In this document: piece after piece, positions 38,120 to 50,324 of the stretch
Layout: every line of letters starts with the position of its first letter
Position numbering within the stretch: the stretch's first letter is position 1
NCBI GenBank assembly: GCA_028671895.1
Contig: JAPMAC010000231.1
Coordinates: forward strand, 6,288,001 to 6,352,000
Direction of reading: 5' to 3'
Length of the DNA stretch: 64,000 bases
Source: Oenanthe sinensis
Lineage: Eukaryota; Streptophyta; Magnoliopsida; Apiales; Apiaceae
The notes under the pieces: generated by a model
Seen by the model: only the letters and a program-made list of their open reading frames with translations
The model's database searches: none
What the model was told of the DNA's origin: nothing
Translations under genes and position numbers: made by a program

Positions 38120-39419
38120 AGGGTTCATTCTTAAATAGTTCGAACTCGGAAACAACTTGTAACTTCATTATTGACTCGTTTGAACATGGAAACCACTTGT
38201 AGCTTCATTCTTGACTCGTTTGAACATGGAAACAACTTGTAAACTCTTGTAGGAACATTATTGGCTCGTTTATACATCAAAACAATTCATAACAATTTGA
38301 GGCTTCATTTTCGACTCGTTCGAACTTGGAAACAACTTGTAGCTTCATTCTTGACACGTTTGAACATGGAAATAACTTGTAAACTCTTGTAGGAACATTA
38401 TTGGCTCGTTTAAACATCAAAACAATTCATAACAATTTGAGGCTTCATTCTTGACTCGTTCGAACTCGGAAACAACTTGTATCTTCATTCTTGACTCGTT
38501 TGAACTTGGAAAAAACTTGTTAAATCTTGTAGGAACATTATTGGCTCGTTTAAACATGAAAACAATTCATAACAATTTGAGACTTCATTCTTGACTCGTT
38601 CATACTCGAAAACAATTAGTAGCTTCATTCTTGTCTCGTTTGAACATGGAAACAACTTGTCAACACTTGTAGGAACATTATTGGCTCGTTTAAACATCAA
38701 AACAATTCATAACAATTTGAGGCTTCATTCTTGACTAGTTCGAACTCGGAAACAACTTGTAGCTTCATTATTGACTCGTTTGAACATGGAATCAACTTCT
38801 AAACACTTGTAGGAGCATTATTGGCTCGTTTAAACATCAAAATAATTCATAACAATTTAAGGCTTCATTCTTGACTCGTTCGAACTCGGAAACAACTTGT
38901 ATCTTCATTCTGGACTCGTTTGAACTTGAAAAAATCTTGTCAAATCTTGTAGGAACATTATTGGCTCGTTTAAACATGAAAACAATTCATAACAATTTGA
39001 GACTTCATTTTTTACTCGTTCATACTCGAAAACAATTAGTAGCTTCATTCTTGTCTCGTTTGAACATTGAAACAACTTGTCAACACTTGTAGGAACATTA
39101 TTGGCTCGTTTAAACATCAAAACAATTCATAACAATTTGAGGCTTCATTCTTGACTAGTTCGAACTCGGAAACAACTTGTAGCTTCATTATTGACTCGTT
39201 TGAACATGGAAACAACTTCTAAACACTTGTAGGAGCATTATTGGCTCGTTTAAACATCAAAATAATTCATAACAATTTAAGGCTTCATTCTTGACTCGTT
39301 CGAACTCGGAAACAACTTGTATCTTCATTCTGGACTCGTTTGAACTTGGAAAAAACTTGTCAACACTTGTAGGAGCATTATTGGGTCGTTTAAACATCAA
39401 AACAATTCATAAAAATTTG
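38120..39419. repeat. 1,300-bp HOR g2 a b c d e c' d e/f
   Basis: Matches 14020-15319 in composition. The a monomer has CTTGACACGTTTG near 38356, a private change. Confidence 0.82.
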
Positions 39420-40439
39420 AGGGTTCATTCTTAAATAGTACGAACTCGGAAACAACTTGTAACTTCATTATTGACTCGTTTGAACATGGAAACAACTTGT
39501 AGCTTCATTCTTGACTCGTTTGAACATGGAAACAACTTGTAAACTCTTGTAGGAACATTATTGGCTCGTTTATACATCAAAACAATTCATAACAATTTGA
39601 GGCTTCATTTTCGACTCGTTCGAACTTGGAAACAACTTGTAGCTTCATTCTTGACTCGTTTGAACATGGAAACAACTTGTAAACTCTTGTAGGAACATTA
39701 TTGGCTCGTTTAAACATCAAAACAATTCATAACAATTTGAGGCTTCATTCTTGACTCGTTCGAACTCGGAAACAACTTGTATCTTCATTCTTGACTCGTT
39801 TGAACTTGGAAAAAACTTGTCAAATCTTGTAGGAACATTATTGGCTCGTTTAAACATGAAAACAATTCATAACAATTTGAGACTTCATTCTTGACTCGTT
39901 CATACTCGAAAACAATTAGTAGCTTCATTCTTGTCTCGTTTGAACATGGAAACAACTTGTCAACACTTGTAGGAACATTATTGGCTCGTTTAAACATCAA
40001 AACAATTCATAACAATTTGAGGCTTCATTCTTGACTAGTTCGAACTCGGAAACAACTTGTAGCTTCATTATTGACTCGTTTGAACATGGAAACAACTTCT
40101 AAACACTTGTAGGAGTATTATTGGCTCGTTTAAACAGCTAAATAATTCATAACAATTTAAAGCTTCATTCTTGACTCGTTCGAACTCGGAAACAACTTGC
40201 ATCTTCATTCTGGACTCGTTTGAACTTGGAAAAAACTTGTCAAATCTTGTAGGTACATTATTGGCTCGTTTAAACATGAAAACAATTCATAACAATTTGA
40301 GACTTCATTCTTGACTCGTGCAAACTCGAAAACAATTAGTAGCTTCATTCTTGTCTCGTTTGAACATGGAAACAACTTGTCAACACTTGTAGGAGCATTA
40401 TTGGGTCGTTTAAACATCAAAACAATTCATAAAAATTTG
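39420..40439. repeat. Canonical 1,020-bp HOR g3 a b c d e f
   Basis: Canonical order. The f monomer has a private GACTCGTGCAAAC near 40320. Confidence 0.82.
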
Positions 40440-41179
40440 AGGGTTCATTCTTAAATAGTTCGAACTCGGAAACAACTTGTAGCTTCATTATTGACTCGTT
40501 TAAACATGGAAACAACTTGTAGCTTCATTCTTGACTCGTTTGAACATGGAAACAACTTGTAAACTCTTGTAGGAACATTATTGGCTCGTTTAAACATCAA
40601 AACAATTCATAACAATTTGAGGCTTCATTTTCGACTCGCTCGAACTTGGAAACAACTTGTAGCTTCATTCTTGACTCGTTTGAACTTGGAAAAAACTTGT
40701 AAACTCTTGTAGGAACATTATTGGCTCGTTTAAACATCAAAACAATTCATAACAATTTGAGGCTTCATTCTTGACTAGTTCGAACTCGGAAACAACTTGT
40801 AGCTTCATTATTGACTCGTTTGAACATGGAAACAACTTCTAAACACTTGTAGGAGCATTATTGGCTCGTTTAAACATCAAAATAATTCATAACAATTTAA
40901 GGCTTCATTCTTTACTCGTTCAAACTCGGAAACAACTTGTAACTTCATTCTGGACTCGTTTGAACTTGGAAAAAACTTGTCAAATCTTGTAGGAACATTA
41001 TTGGCTCGTTTAAACATGAAAACAATTCATAACAATTTGAGACTTCATTCTTGACTCGTTCAAACTCGAAAACAATTACTAGCTTCATTCTTGTCTCGTT
41101 TGAACATGGAAACAACTTGTCAACACTTGTAGGAGCATTATTGAGTCGTTTAAACATCAAAACAATTCATAAAAATTTG
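40440..41179. repeat. 740-bp HOR g1 a d e f
   Basis: Third copy of the 740-bp type. The f tail reads TTGAGTCG instead of TTGGGTCG near 41145. Confidence 0.82.
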
Positions 41180-42480
41180 AGGGTTCATTCTTAAATAGTT
41201 CGAACTCGGAAACAACTTGTAACTTCATTATTGACTCGTTTGAACATGGAAACCACTTGTAGCTTCATTCTTGACTCGTTTGAACATGGAAACAACTTGT
41301 AAACTCTTGTAGGAACATTATTGGCTCGTTTATACATCAAAACAATTCATAACAATTTGAGGCTTCATTTTCGACTCGTTCGAACTTGGAAACAACTTGT
41401 AGCTTCATTCTTGACTCGTTTGAACATGGAAACAACTTGTAAACTCTTGTAGGAACATTATTGGCTCGTTTAAACATCAAAACAATTCATAACAATTTGA
41501 GGCTTCATTCTTGACTCGTTCGAACTCGGAAACAACTTGTATCTTCATTCTTGACTCGTTTGAACTTGGAAAAAACTTGTTAAATCTTGTAGGAACATTA
41601 TTGGCTCGTTTAAACATGAAAACAATTCATAACAATTTGAGACTTCATTCTTGACTCGTTCATACTCGAAAACAATTAGTAGCTTCATTCTTGTCTCGTT
41701 TGAACATGGAAACAACTTGTCAACACTTGTAGGAACATTATTGGCTCGTTTAAACATCAAAACAATTCATAACAATTTGAGGCTTCATTCTTGACTAGTT
41801 CGAACTCGGAAACAACTTGTAGCTTCATTATTGACTCGTTTGAACATGGAATCAACTTCTAAACACTGGTAGGAGCATTATTGGCTCGTTTAAACATCAA
41901 AATAATTCATAACAATTTAAGGCTTCATTCTTGAACTCGTTCGAACTCGGAAACAACTTGTATCTTCATTCTGGACTCGTTTGAACTTGAAAAAATCTTG
42001 TCAAATCTTGTAGGAACATTATTGGCTCGTTTAAACATGAAAACAATTCATAACAATTTGAGACTTCATTTTTTACTCATTCATACTCGAAAACAATTAG
42101 TAGCTTCATTCTTGTCTCGTTTGAACATTGAAACAACTTGTCAACACTTGTAGGAACATTATTGGCTCGTTTAAACATCAAAACAATTCATAACAATTTG
42201 AGGCTTCATTCTTGACTAGTTCGAACTCGGAAACAACTTGTAGCTTCATTATTGACTCGTTTGAACATGGAAACAACTTCTAAACACTTGTAGGAGCATT
42301 ATTGGCTCGTTTAAACATCAAAATAATTCATAACAATTTAAGGCTTCATTCTTGACTCGTTCAAACTCGGAAACAACTTGTATCTTCATTCTGGACTCGT
42401 TTGAACTTGGAAAAAACTTGTCAACACTTGTAGGAGCATTATTGGGTCGTTTAAACATCAAAACAATTCATAAAAATTTG
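41180..42480. repeat. 1,301-bp HOR g2 a b c d e c' d e/f
   Basis: Matches 38120-39419 except for one extra A in the e monomer at about 41935 (CTTGAACTCG), which makes that monomer 141 bp. The c' monomer has TTTACTCATTC, a CpG-to-CpA change. Confidence 0.82.
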
Positions 42481-43500
42481 AGGGTTCATTCTTAAATAGT
42501 ACGAACTCGGAAACAACTTGTAACTTCATTATTGACTCGTTTGAACATGGAAACAACTTGTAGCTTCATTCTTGACTCGTTTGAACATGGAAACAACTTG
42601 TAAACTCTTGTAGGAACATTATTGGCTCGTTTATACATCAAAACAATTCATAACAATTTGAGGCTTCATTTTCGACTCGTTCGAACTTGGAAACAACTTG
42701 TAGCTTCATTCTTGACTCGTTTGAACATGGAAACAACTTGTAAACTCTTGTAGGAACATTATTGGCTCGTTTAAACATCAAAACAATTCATAACAATTTG
42801 AGGCTTCATTCTTGACTCGTTCGAACTCGGAAACAACTTGTATCTTCATTCTTGACTCGTTTGAACTTGGAAAAAACTTGTCAAATCTTATAGGAACATT
42901 ATTGGCTCGTTTAAACATGAAAACAATTCATAACAATTTGAGACTTCATTCTTGACTCGTTCATACTCGAAAACAATTAGTAGCTTCATTCTTGTTTCGT
43001 TTGAACATGGAAACAACTTGTCAACACTTGTAGGAACATTATTGGCTCGTTTAAACATCAAAACAATTCATAACAATTTGAGGCTTCATTCTTGACTAGT
43101 TCGAACTCGGAAACAACTTGTAGCTTCATTATTGACTCGTTTGAACATGGAAACAACTTCTAAACACTTGTAGGAGTATTATTGGCTCGTTTAAACAGTA
43201 AAATAATTCATAACAATTTAAGGCTTCATTCTTGACTCGTTCGAACTCGGAAACAACTTGCATCTTCATTCTGGACTCGTTTGAACTTGGAAAAAACTTG
43301 TCAAATCTTGTAGGAACATTATTGGCTCGTTTAAACATGAAAACAATTCATAACAATTTGAGACTTCATTCTTGACTCGTTCAAACTCGAAAACAATTAG
43401 TAGCTTCATTCTTGTCTCGTTTGAACATGGAAACAACTTATCAACAGTTGTAGGAGCATTATTGGGTCGTTTAAACATCAAAACAATTCATAAAAATTTG
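42481..43500. repeat. Canonical 1,020-bp HOR g3 a b c d e f
   Basis: Canonical order. The b monomer has CAAATCTTATAGG and the f monomer CAACAGTTG, both private. Confidence 0.82.
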
Positions 43501-43960
43501 AGGGTTCATTCTTAAATAGTTCGAACTCAGAAACAACTTGTAGCTTCATTATTGACTCGTTTGAACATGGAAACAACTTGTAGCTTCATTCTTGACTCGT
43601 TTGAACATGGAAACAACTTGTAAACTCTTGTAGGAACATTATTGGCTCGTTTAAACATCAAAACAATTCATAACAATTTGAGGATTCATTCTCGACTCGT
43701 TCGAACTTGGAAACAACTTGTAGCTTCATTCTTGACTCGTTTGAACATGGAAACAACTTGTAACCTCTTGTAGGAACATTATTGGCTCGTTTAAACATCA
43801 AAACAATTCATAACAATTTGAGGCTTCATTCTTGACTCGTTCATACTCGAAAACAATTAGTAGCTTCATTCTTGTCTCGTTTGAACATGGAAACAACTTG
43901 TCAACACTTGTAGGAACATTATTGGCTCGTTTAAACATCAAAACAATTCATAAAAATTTG
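43501..43960. repeat. 460-bp minimal HOR g4 a b/c/f
   Basis: The shortest g-to-g interval: only three monomers. The last (43821-43960) starts AGGCTTC like b, continues with c features (GTTCATAC, CTTGTCTCG, CAACACTTG), then ends with the f tail ATAAAAATTTG. This is a triple chimera consistent with large internal deletions. Confidence 0.8.
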
Positions 43961-45401
43961 AGGGTTCATTCTTAAATAGTTCGAACTCAGAAACAACTTG
44001 TAGCTTCATTATTTACTCATTTGAACATGGAAACAACTTGTAGCTTCATTCTTGACTCGTTTGAACATGGAAACAACTTGTAAACTCTTGTAGGAACATT
44101 ATTGGCTCGTTTATACATCAAAACAATTCATAACAATTTGAGGCTTCATTTTCGACTCGTTCGAACTTGGAAACAACTTGTAGCTTCATTCTTGACTCGT
44201 TTGAACATGGAAACAACTTGTAAACTCTTGTAGGAACATTATTGGCTCGTTTAAACATCAAAACAATTCATAATAATTTGAGGCTTCATTTCTTGACTCG
44301 TTCGAACTCGGAAACAACTTGTATCATCATTCTTGACTCGTTTGAACTTGGAAAAAACTTGTTAAATCTTGTAGGATCATTATTGGCTCGTTTAAACATG
44401 AAAACAATTCATAACAATTTGAGACTTCATTCTTGACTCGTTCATACTCGAAAACAATTAGTAGCTTCATTCTTGTCTCGTTTGAACATTGAAACAACTT
44501 GTCAACACTTGTAGGAACATTATTGGCTCGTTTAAACATCAAAACAATTCATAACAATTTGAGGCTTCATTCTTGACTAGTTCGAACTTGGAAACAACTT
44601 GTAGCTTCATTCTTGACTCGTTTGAACATGGAAACAACTTGTAAACTCTTGTAGGAACATTATTGGCTCGTTTAAACATCAAAACAATTCATAACAATTT
44701 GAGGCTTCATTCTTGACTCGTTCGAACTCGGAAACAACTTGTATCTTCATTCTTGACTCGTTTGAACTTGGAAAAAACTTGTCAAATCTTGTAGGAACAT
44801 TATTGGCTCGTTTAAACATGAAAACAATTCATAACAATTTGAGACTTCATTCTTGACTCGTTCATACTCGAAAACAATTAGTAGCTTCATTCTTGTCTCG
44901 TTTGAACATGGAAACAACTTGTCAACACTTGTAGGAACATTATTGGCTCGTTTAAACATCAAAACAATTCATAACAATTTGAGGCTTCATTCTTGACTAG
45001 TTCGAACTCGGAAACAACTTGTAGCTTCATTATTGACTCGTTTGAACATGGAAACAACTTCTAAACACTTGTAGGAGTATTATTGGCTCGTTTAAACAGC
45101 AAAATAATTCATAACAATTTAAAGCTTCATTCTTGACTCGTTCGAACTCGGAAACAACTTGCATCTTCATTCTGGACTCGTTTGAACTTGGAAAAAACTT
45201 CTCAAATCTTGTAGGAACATTATTGGCTCGTTTAAACATGAAAACAATTCATAACAATTTGAGACTTCATTCTTGACTCGTTCAAACTCGAAAACAATTA
45301 GTAGCTTCATTCTTGTCTCGTTTGAACGTGGAAACAACTTGTCAACACTTGTAGGAGCATTATTGGGTCGTTTAAACATCAAAACAATTCATAAAAATTT
45401 G
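43961..45401. repeat. 1,441-bp HOR, copy 1: g a b+ c d/a b c d e f
   Basis: The g has ATTTACTCATTTG, a subtype not seen to the left. The b monomer (44281-44421) is 141 bp because of an extra T (CATTTCTTGAC) and also carries TATCATCATTC and GGATCATT. A d/a fusion is at 44562. Confidence 0.85.
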
Positions 45402-46842
45402 AGGGTTCATCCTTAAATAGTTCGAACTCAGAAACAACTTGTAGCTTCATTATTTACTCATTTGAACATGGAAACAACTTGTAGCTTCATTCTTGACTCG
45501 TTTGAACATGGAAACAACTTGTAAACTCTTGTAGGAACATTATTGGCTCGTTTATACATCAAAACAATTCATAACAATTTGAGGCTTCATTTTCGACTCG
45601 TTCGAACTTGGAAACAACTTGTAGCTTCATTCTTGACTCGTTTGAACATGGAAACAACTTGTAAACTCTTGTAGGAACATTATTGGCTCGTTTAAACATC
45701 AAAACAATTCATAATAATTTGAGGCTTCATTTCTTGACTCGTTCGAACTCGGAAACAACTTGTATCATCATTCTTGACTCGTTTGAACTTGGAAAAAACT
45801 TGTTAAATCTTGTAGGATCATTATTGGCTCGTTTAAACATGAAAACAATTCATAACAATTTGAGACTTCATTCTTGACTCGTTCATACTCGAAAACAATT
45901 AGTAGCTTCATTCTTGTCTCGTTTGAACATTGAAACAACTTGTCAACACTTGTAGGAACATTATTGGCTCGTTTAAACATCAAAACAATTCATAACAATT
46001 TGAGGCTTCATTCTTGACTAGTTCGAACTTGGAAACAACTTGTAGCTTCATTCTTGACTCGTTTGAACATGGAAACAACTTGTAAACTCTTGTAGGAACA
46101 TTATTGGCTCGTTTAAACATCAAAACAATTCATAACAATTTGAGGCTTCATTCTTGACTCGTTCGAACTCGGAAACAACTTGTATCTTCATTCTTGACTC
46201 GTTTGAACTTGGAAAAAACTTGTCAAATCTTGTAGGAACATTATTGGCTCGTTTAAACATGAAAACAATTCATAACAATTTGAGACTTCATTCTTGACTC
46301 GTTCATACTCGAAAACAATTAGTAGCTTCATTCTTGTCTCGTTTGAACATGGAAACAACTTGTCAACACTTGTAGGAACATTATTGGCTCGTTTAAACAT
46401 CAAAACAATTCATAACAATTTGAGGCTTCATTCTTGACTAGTTCGAACTCGGAAACAACTTGTAGCTTCATTATTGACTCGTTTGAACATGGAAACAACT
46501 TCTAAACACTTGTAGGAGTATTATTGGCTCGTTTAAACAGCAAAATAATTCATAACAATTTAAAGCTTCATTCTTGACTCGTTCGAACTCGGAAACAACT
46601 TGCATCTTCATTCTGGACTCGTTTGAACTTGGAAAAAACTTCTCAAATCTTGTAGGAACATTATTGGCTCGTTTAAACATGAAAACAATTCATAACAATT
46701 TGAGACTTCATTCTTGACTCGTTCAAACTCGAAAACAATTAGTAGCTTCATTCTTGTCTCGTTTGAACGTGGAAACAACTTGTCAACACTTGTAGGAGCA
46801 TTATTGGGTCGTTTAAACATCAAAACAATTCATAAAAATTTG
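45402..46842. repeat. 1,441-bp HOR, copy 2
   Basis: Same ten monomers and the same extra-T b monomer (45722-45862). It is nearly identical to copy 1; one visible difference is GGGTTCATCC at 45403 against GGGTTCATTC. Confidence 0.87.
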
Positions 46843-48003
46843 AGGGTTCATTCTTAAATAGTTCGAACTCAGAAACAACTTGTAGCTTCATTATTTACTC
46901 ATTTGAACATGGAAACAACTTGTAGCTTCATTCTTGACTCGTTTGAACATGGAAACAACTTGTAAACTCTTGTAGGAACATTATTGGCTCGTTTATACAT
47001 CAAAACAATTCATAACAATTTGAGGCTTCATTTTCGACTCGTTCGAACTTGGAAACAACTTGTAGCTTCATTCTTGACTCGTTTGAACATGGAAACAACT
47101 TGTAAACTCTTGTAGGAACATTATTGGCTCGTTTAAATATCAAAACAATTCATAATAATTTGAGGCTTCATTTCTTGACTCGTTCGAACTCGGAAACAAC
47201 TTGTATCATCATTCTTGACTCGTTTGAACTTGGAAAAAACTTGTTAAATCTTGTAGGATCATTATTGGCTCGTTTAAACATGAAAACAATTCATAACAAT
47301 TTGAGACTTCATTCTTGACTCGTTCATACTCGAAAACAATTAGTAGCTTCATTCTTGTCTCGTTTGAACATTGAAACAACTTGTCAACACTTGTAGGAAC
47401 ATTATTGGCTCGTTTAAACATCAAAACAATTCATAACAATTTGAGGCTTCATTCTTGATTAGTTCGAACTTGGAAACAACTTGTAGCTTCATTCTTGACT
47501 CGTTTGAACATGGAAACAACTTGTAAACTCTTGTAGGAACATTATTGGCTCGTTTAAACATCAAAACAATTCATAACAATTTGAGGCTTCATTCTTGACT
47601 CGTTCGAACTCGGAAACAACTTGTATCTTCATTCTTGACTCGTTTGAACTTGGAAAAAACTTGTCAAATCTTGTAGGAACATTATTGGCTCGTTTAAACA
47701 TGAAAACAATTCATAACAATTTGAGACTTCATTCTTGACTCGTTCATACTCGAAAACAATTAGTAGCTTCATTCTTGTCTCGTTTGAACATGGAAACAAC
47801 TTGTCAACACTTGTAGGAACATTATTGGCTCGTTTAAACATGAAAACAATTCATAACAATTTGAGACTTCATTCTTGACTCGTTCAAACTCGAAAACAAT
47901 TAGTAGCTTCATTCTTGTCTCGTTTGAACATGGAAACAACTTGTCAACACTTGTAGGAGCATTATTGGGTCGTTTAAACATCAAAACAATTCATAAAAAT
48001 TTG
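46843..48003. repeat. 1,161-bp HOR g a b+ c d/a b c f
   Basis: This is the 1,441-bp HOR minus 280 bp (d and e). The second c monomer at 47724 ends with ACATGAAAAC, the tail normally found on e, which marks the deletion junction inside the third subunit. Private: CTTGATTAG near 47457. Confidence 0.85.
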
Positions 48004-49164
48004 AGGGTTCATTCTTAAATAGTTCGAACTCGGAAACAACTTGTAACTTCATTATTGACTCGTTTGAACATGGAAACAACTTGTAGCTTCATTCTTGACT
48101 CGTTTGAACATGGAAACAACTTGTAAACTCTTGTAGGAACATTATTGGCTCGTTTATACATCAAAACAATTCATAACAATTTGAGGCTTCATTTTCGACT
48201 CGTTCGAACTTGGAAACAACTTGTAGCTTCATTCTTGACTCGTTTGAACATGGAAACAACTTGTAAACTCTTGTAGGAACATTATTGGCTCGTTTAAATA
48301 TCAAAACAATTCATAATAATTTGAGGCTTCATTTCTTGACTCGTTCGAACTCGGAAACAACTTGTATCATCATTCTTGACTCGTTTGAACTTGGAAAAAA
48401 CTTGTTAAATCTTGTAGGATCATTATTGGCTCGTTTAAACATGAAAATAATTCATAACAATTTGAGACTTCATTCTGGACTCGTTCATACTCGAAAACAA
48501 TTAGTAGCTTCATTCTTGTCTCGTTTGAACATTGAAACAACTTGTCAACACTTGTAGGAACATTATTGGCTCGTTTCAACATCAAAACAATTCATAACAA
48601 TTTGAGGCTTCATTCTTGACTAGTTCGAACTGGGAAACAACTTGTAGCTTCATTCTTGACTCGTTTGAACATGGAAACAACTTGTAAACTCTTGTAGGAA
48701 CATTATTGGCTCGTTTAAACATCAAAACAATTCATAACAATTTGAGGCTTCATTCTTGACTCGTTCGAACTCGGAAACAACTTGTATCTTCATTCTTGAC
48801 TCGTTTGAACTTGGAAAAAACTTGTCAAATCTTGTAGGAACATTATTGGCTCGTTTAAACATGAAAACAATTCATAACAATTTGAGACTTCATTCTTGAC
48901 TCGTTCATACTCGAAAACAATTAGTAGCTTCATTCTTGTCTCGTTTGAACATGGAAACAACTTGTCAACACTTGTAGGAACATTATTGGCTCGTTTAAAC
49001 ATGAAAACAATTCATAACAATTTGAGACTTCATTCTTGACTCGTTCAAACTCGAAAACAATTAGTAGCTTCATTCTTGTCTCGTTTGAACATGGAAACAA
49101 CTTGTCAACACTTGTAGGAGCATTATTGGGTCGTTTAAACATCAAAACAATTCATAAAAATTTG
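48004..49164. repeat. 1,161-bp HOR g a b+ c d/a b c f
   Basis: Carries the extra-T b monomer at 48324-48464. Private changes include ATGAAAATAATTC, CATTCTGGAC in the c monomer near 48476 and TTTCAACATC near 48577. Confidence 0.83.
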
Positions 49165-49764
49165 AGGGTTCATTCTTAAATAGTTCGAACTCGGAAACAA
49201 CTTGTAACTTCATTATTGACTCGTTTGAACATGGAAACAACTTGTAGCTTCATTCTTGACTCGTTTGAACATGGAAACAACTTGTAAACTCTTGTAGGAA
49301 CATTATTGGCTCGTTTATACATCAAAACAATTCATAACAATTTGAGGCTTCATTTTCGACTCGTTCGAACTTGGAAACAACTTGTAGCTTCATTCTTGAC
49401 TCGTTTGAACATGGAAACAACTTGTAAACTCTTGTAGGAACATTATTGGCTCGTTTAAACATCAAAACAATTCATAACAATTTGAGGCTTCATTCTTGAC
49501 TCGTTCGAACTCGGAAACAACTTGTATCTTCATTCTTGACTCGTTTGAACTTGGAAAAATCTTGTCAAATCTTGTAGGAACATTATTGGCTCGTTTAAAC
49601 ATGAAAACAATTCATAACAATTTGAGACTTCATTCTCGACTCGTTCAAACTCGAAAACAATTAGTAGCTTCATTCTTGTCTCGTTTGAACATGGAAACAA
49701 CTTGTCAACACTTGTACGAGCATTATTGGGTCGCTTAAATATCAAAACAATTCATAAAAATTTG
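49165..49764. repeat. 600-bp HOR g a b f
   Basis: Four monomers. The f has CTCGACTCG, GTACGAGC and TCGCTTAAATATC, private features echoed in the second super-repeat copy (TCGCTTCAACATC near 52052). Confidence 0.82.
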
Positions 49765-50324
49765 AGGGTTCATTCTTAAATAGTTCGAACTCAGAAACAA
49801 CTTGTAGCTTCATTCTTGACTCGTTTGAACATGGAAACAACTTGTAAACTCTTGTAGGAACATTATTGGCTCGTTTAAACATCAAAACAATTCATAACAA
49901 TTTGAGGCTTCATTCTTGACTCGTTCGAACTCGGAAACAACTTGTATCTTCATTCTTGACTCGTTTGAACTTGGAAAAAACTTGTCAAATCTTGTAGGAA
50001 CATTATTGGCTCGTTTAAACATGAAAACAATTCATAACAATTTGAGACTTCATTCTTGACTCGTTCATACTCGAAAACAATTAGTAGCTTCATTCTTGTC
50101 TCGTTTGAACATGGAAACAACTTGTCAACACTTGTAGGAACATTATTGGCTCGTTTAAACATGAAAACAATTCATAACAATTTGAGACTTCATTCTTGAC
50201 TCGTTAAAACTCGAAAACAATTAGTAGCTTCATTCTTGTCTCGTTTGAACGTGGAAACAACTTGTCAACACTTGTAGGAGCATTATTGGGTCGTTTAAAC
50301 ATCAAAACAATTCATAAAAATTTG
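49765..50324. repeat. 560-bp HOR, 140-bp g then b c f
   Basis: The g has CTCAGAAAC and lacks one 40-bp subunit, ending with TAAACTCTTG. There is no a monomer. The f core is decayed to GTTAAAAC. Confidence 0.82.

Larger units (their letters stand above)
36080..40439. repeat. 4,360-bp super-HOR (g4-g1-g2-g3)
   Basis: HORs of 1,440 (g4), 600 (g1), 1,300 (g2) and 1,020 bp (g3), starting at 36080, 37520, 38120 and 39420. Same order as at 2281 and 9200, now on the other side of the central block. Confidence 0.76.
48004..50324. repeat. 2,321-bp super-repeat, copy 1
   Basis: Three successive HORs of 1,161 (48004), 600 (49165) and 560 bp (49765). The same trio follows at 50325. The 560-bp HOR opens with a 140-bp g that lacks the extra subunit. 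Confidence 0.83.

Noticed and set aside
48285..48557. Longest open frame in the window (90 codons)
   Set aside because: It exists because the one-T insertion at about 48332 joins two repeat frames. It is a repeat artefact, not a gene.
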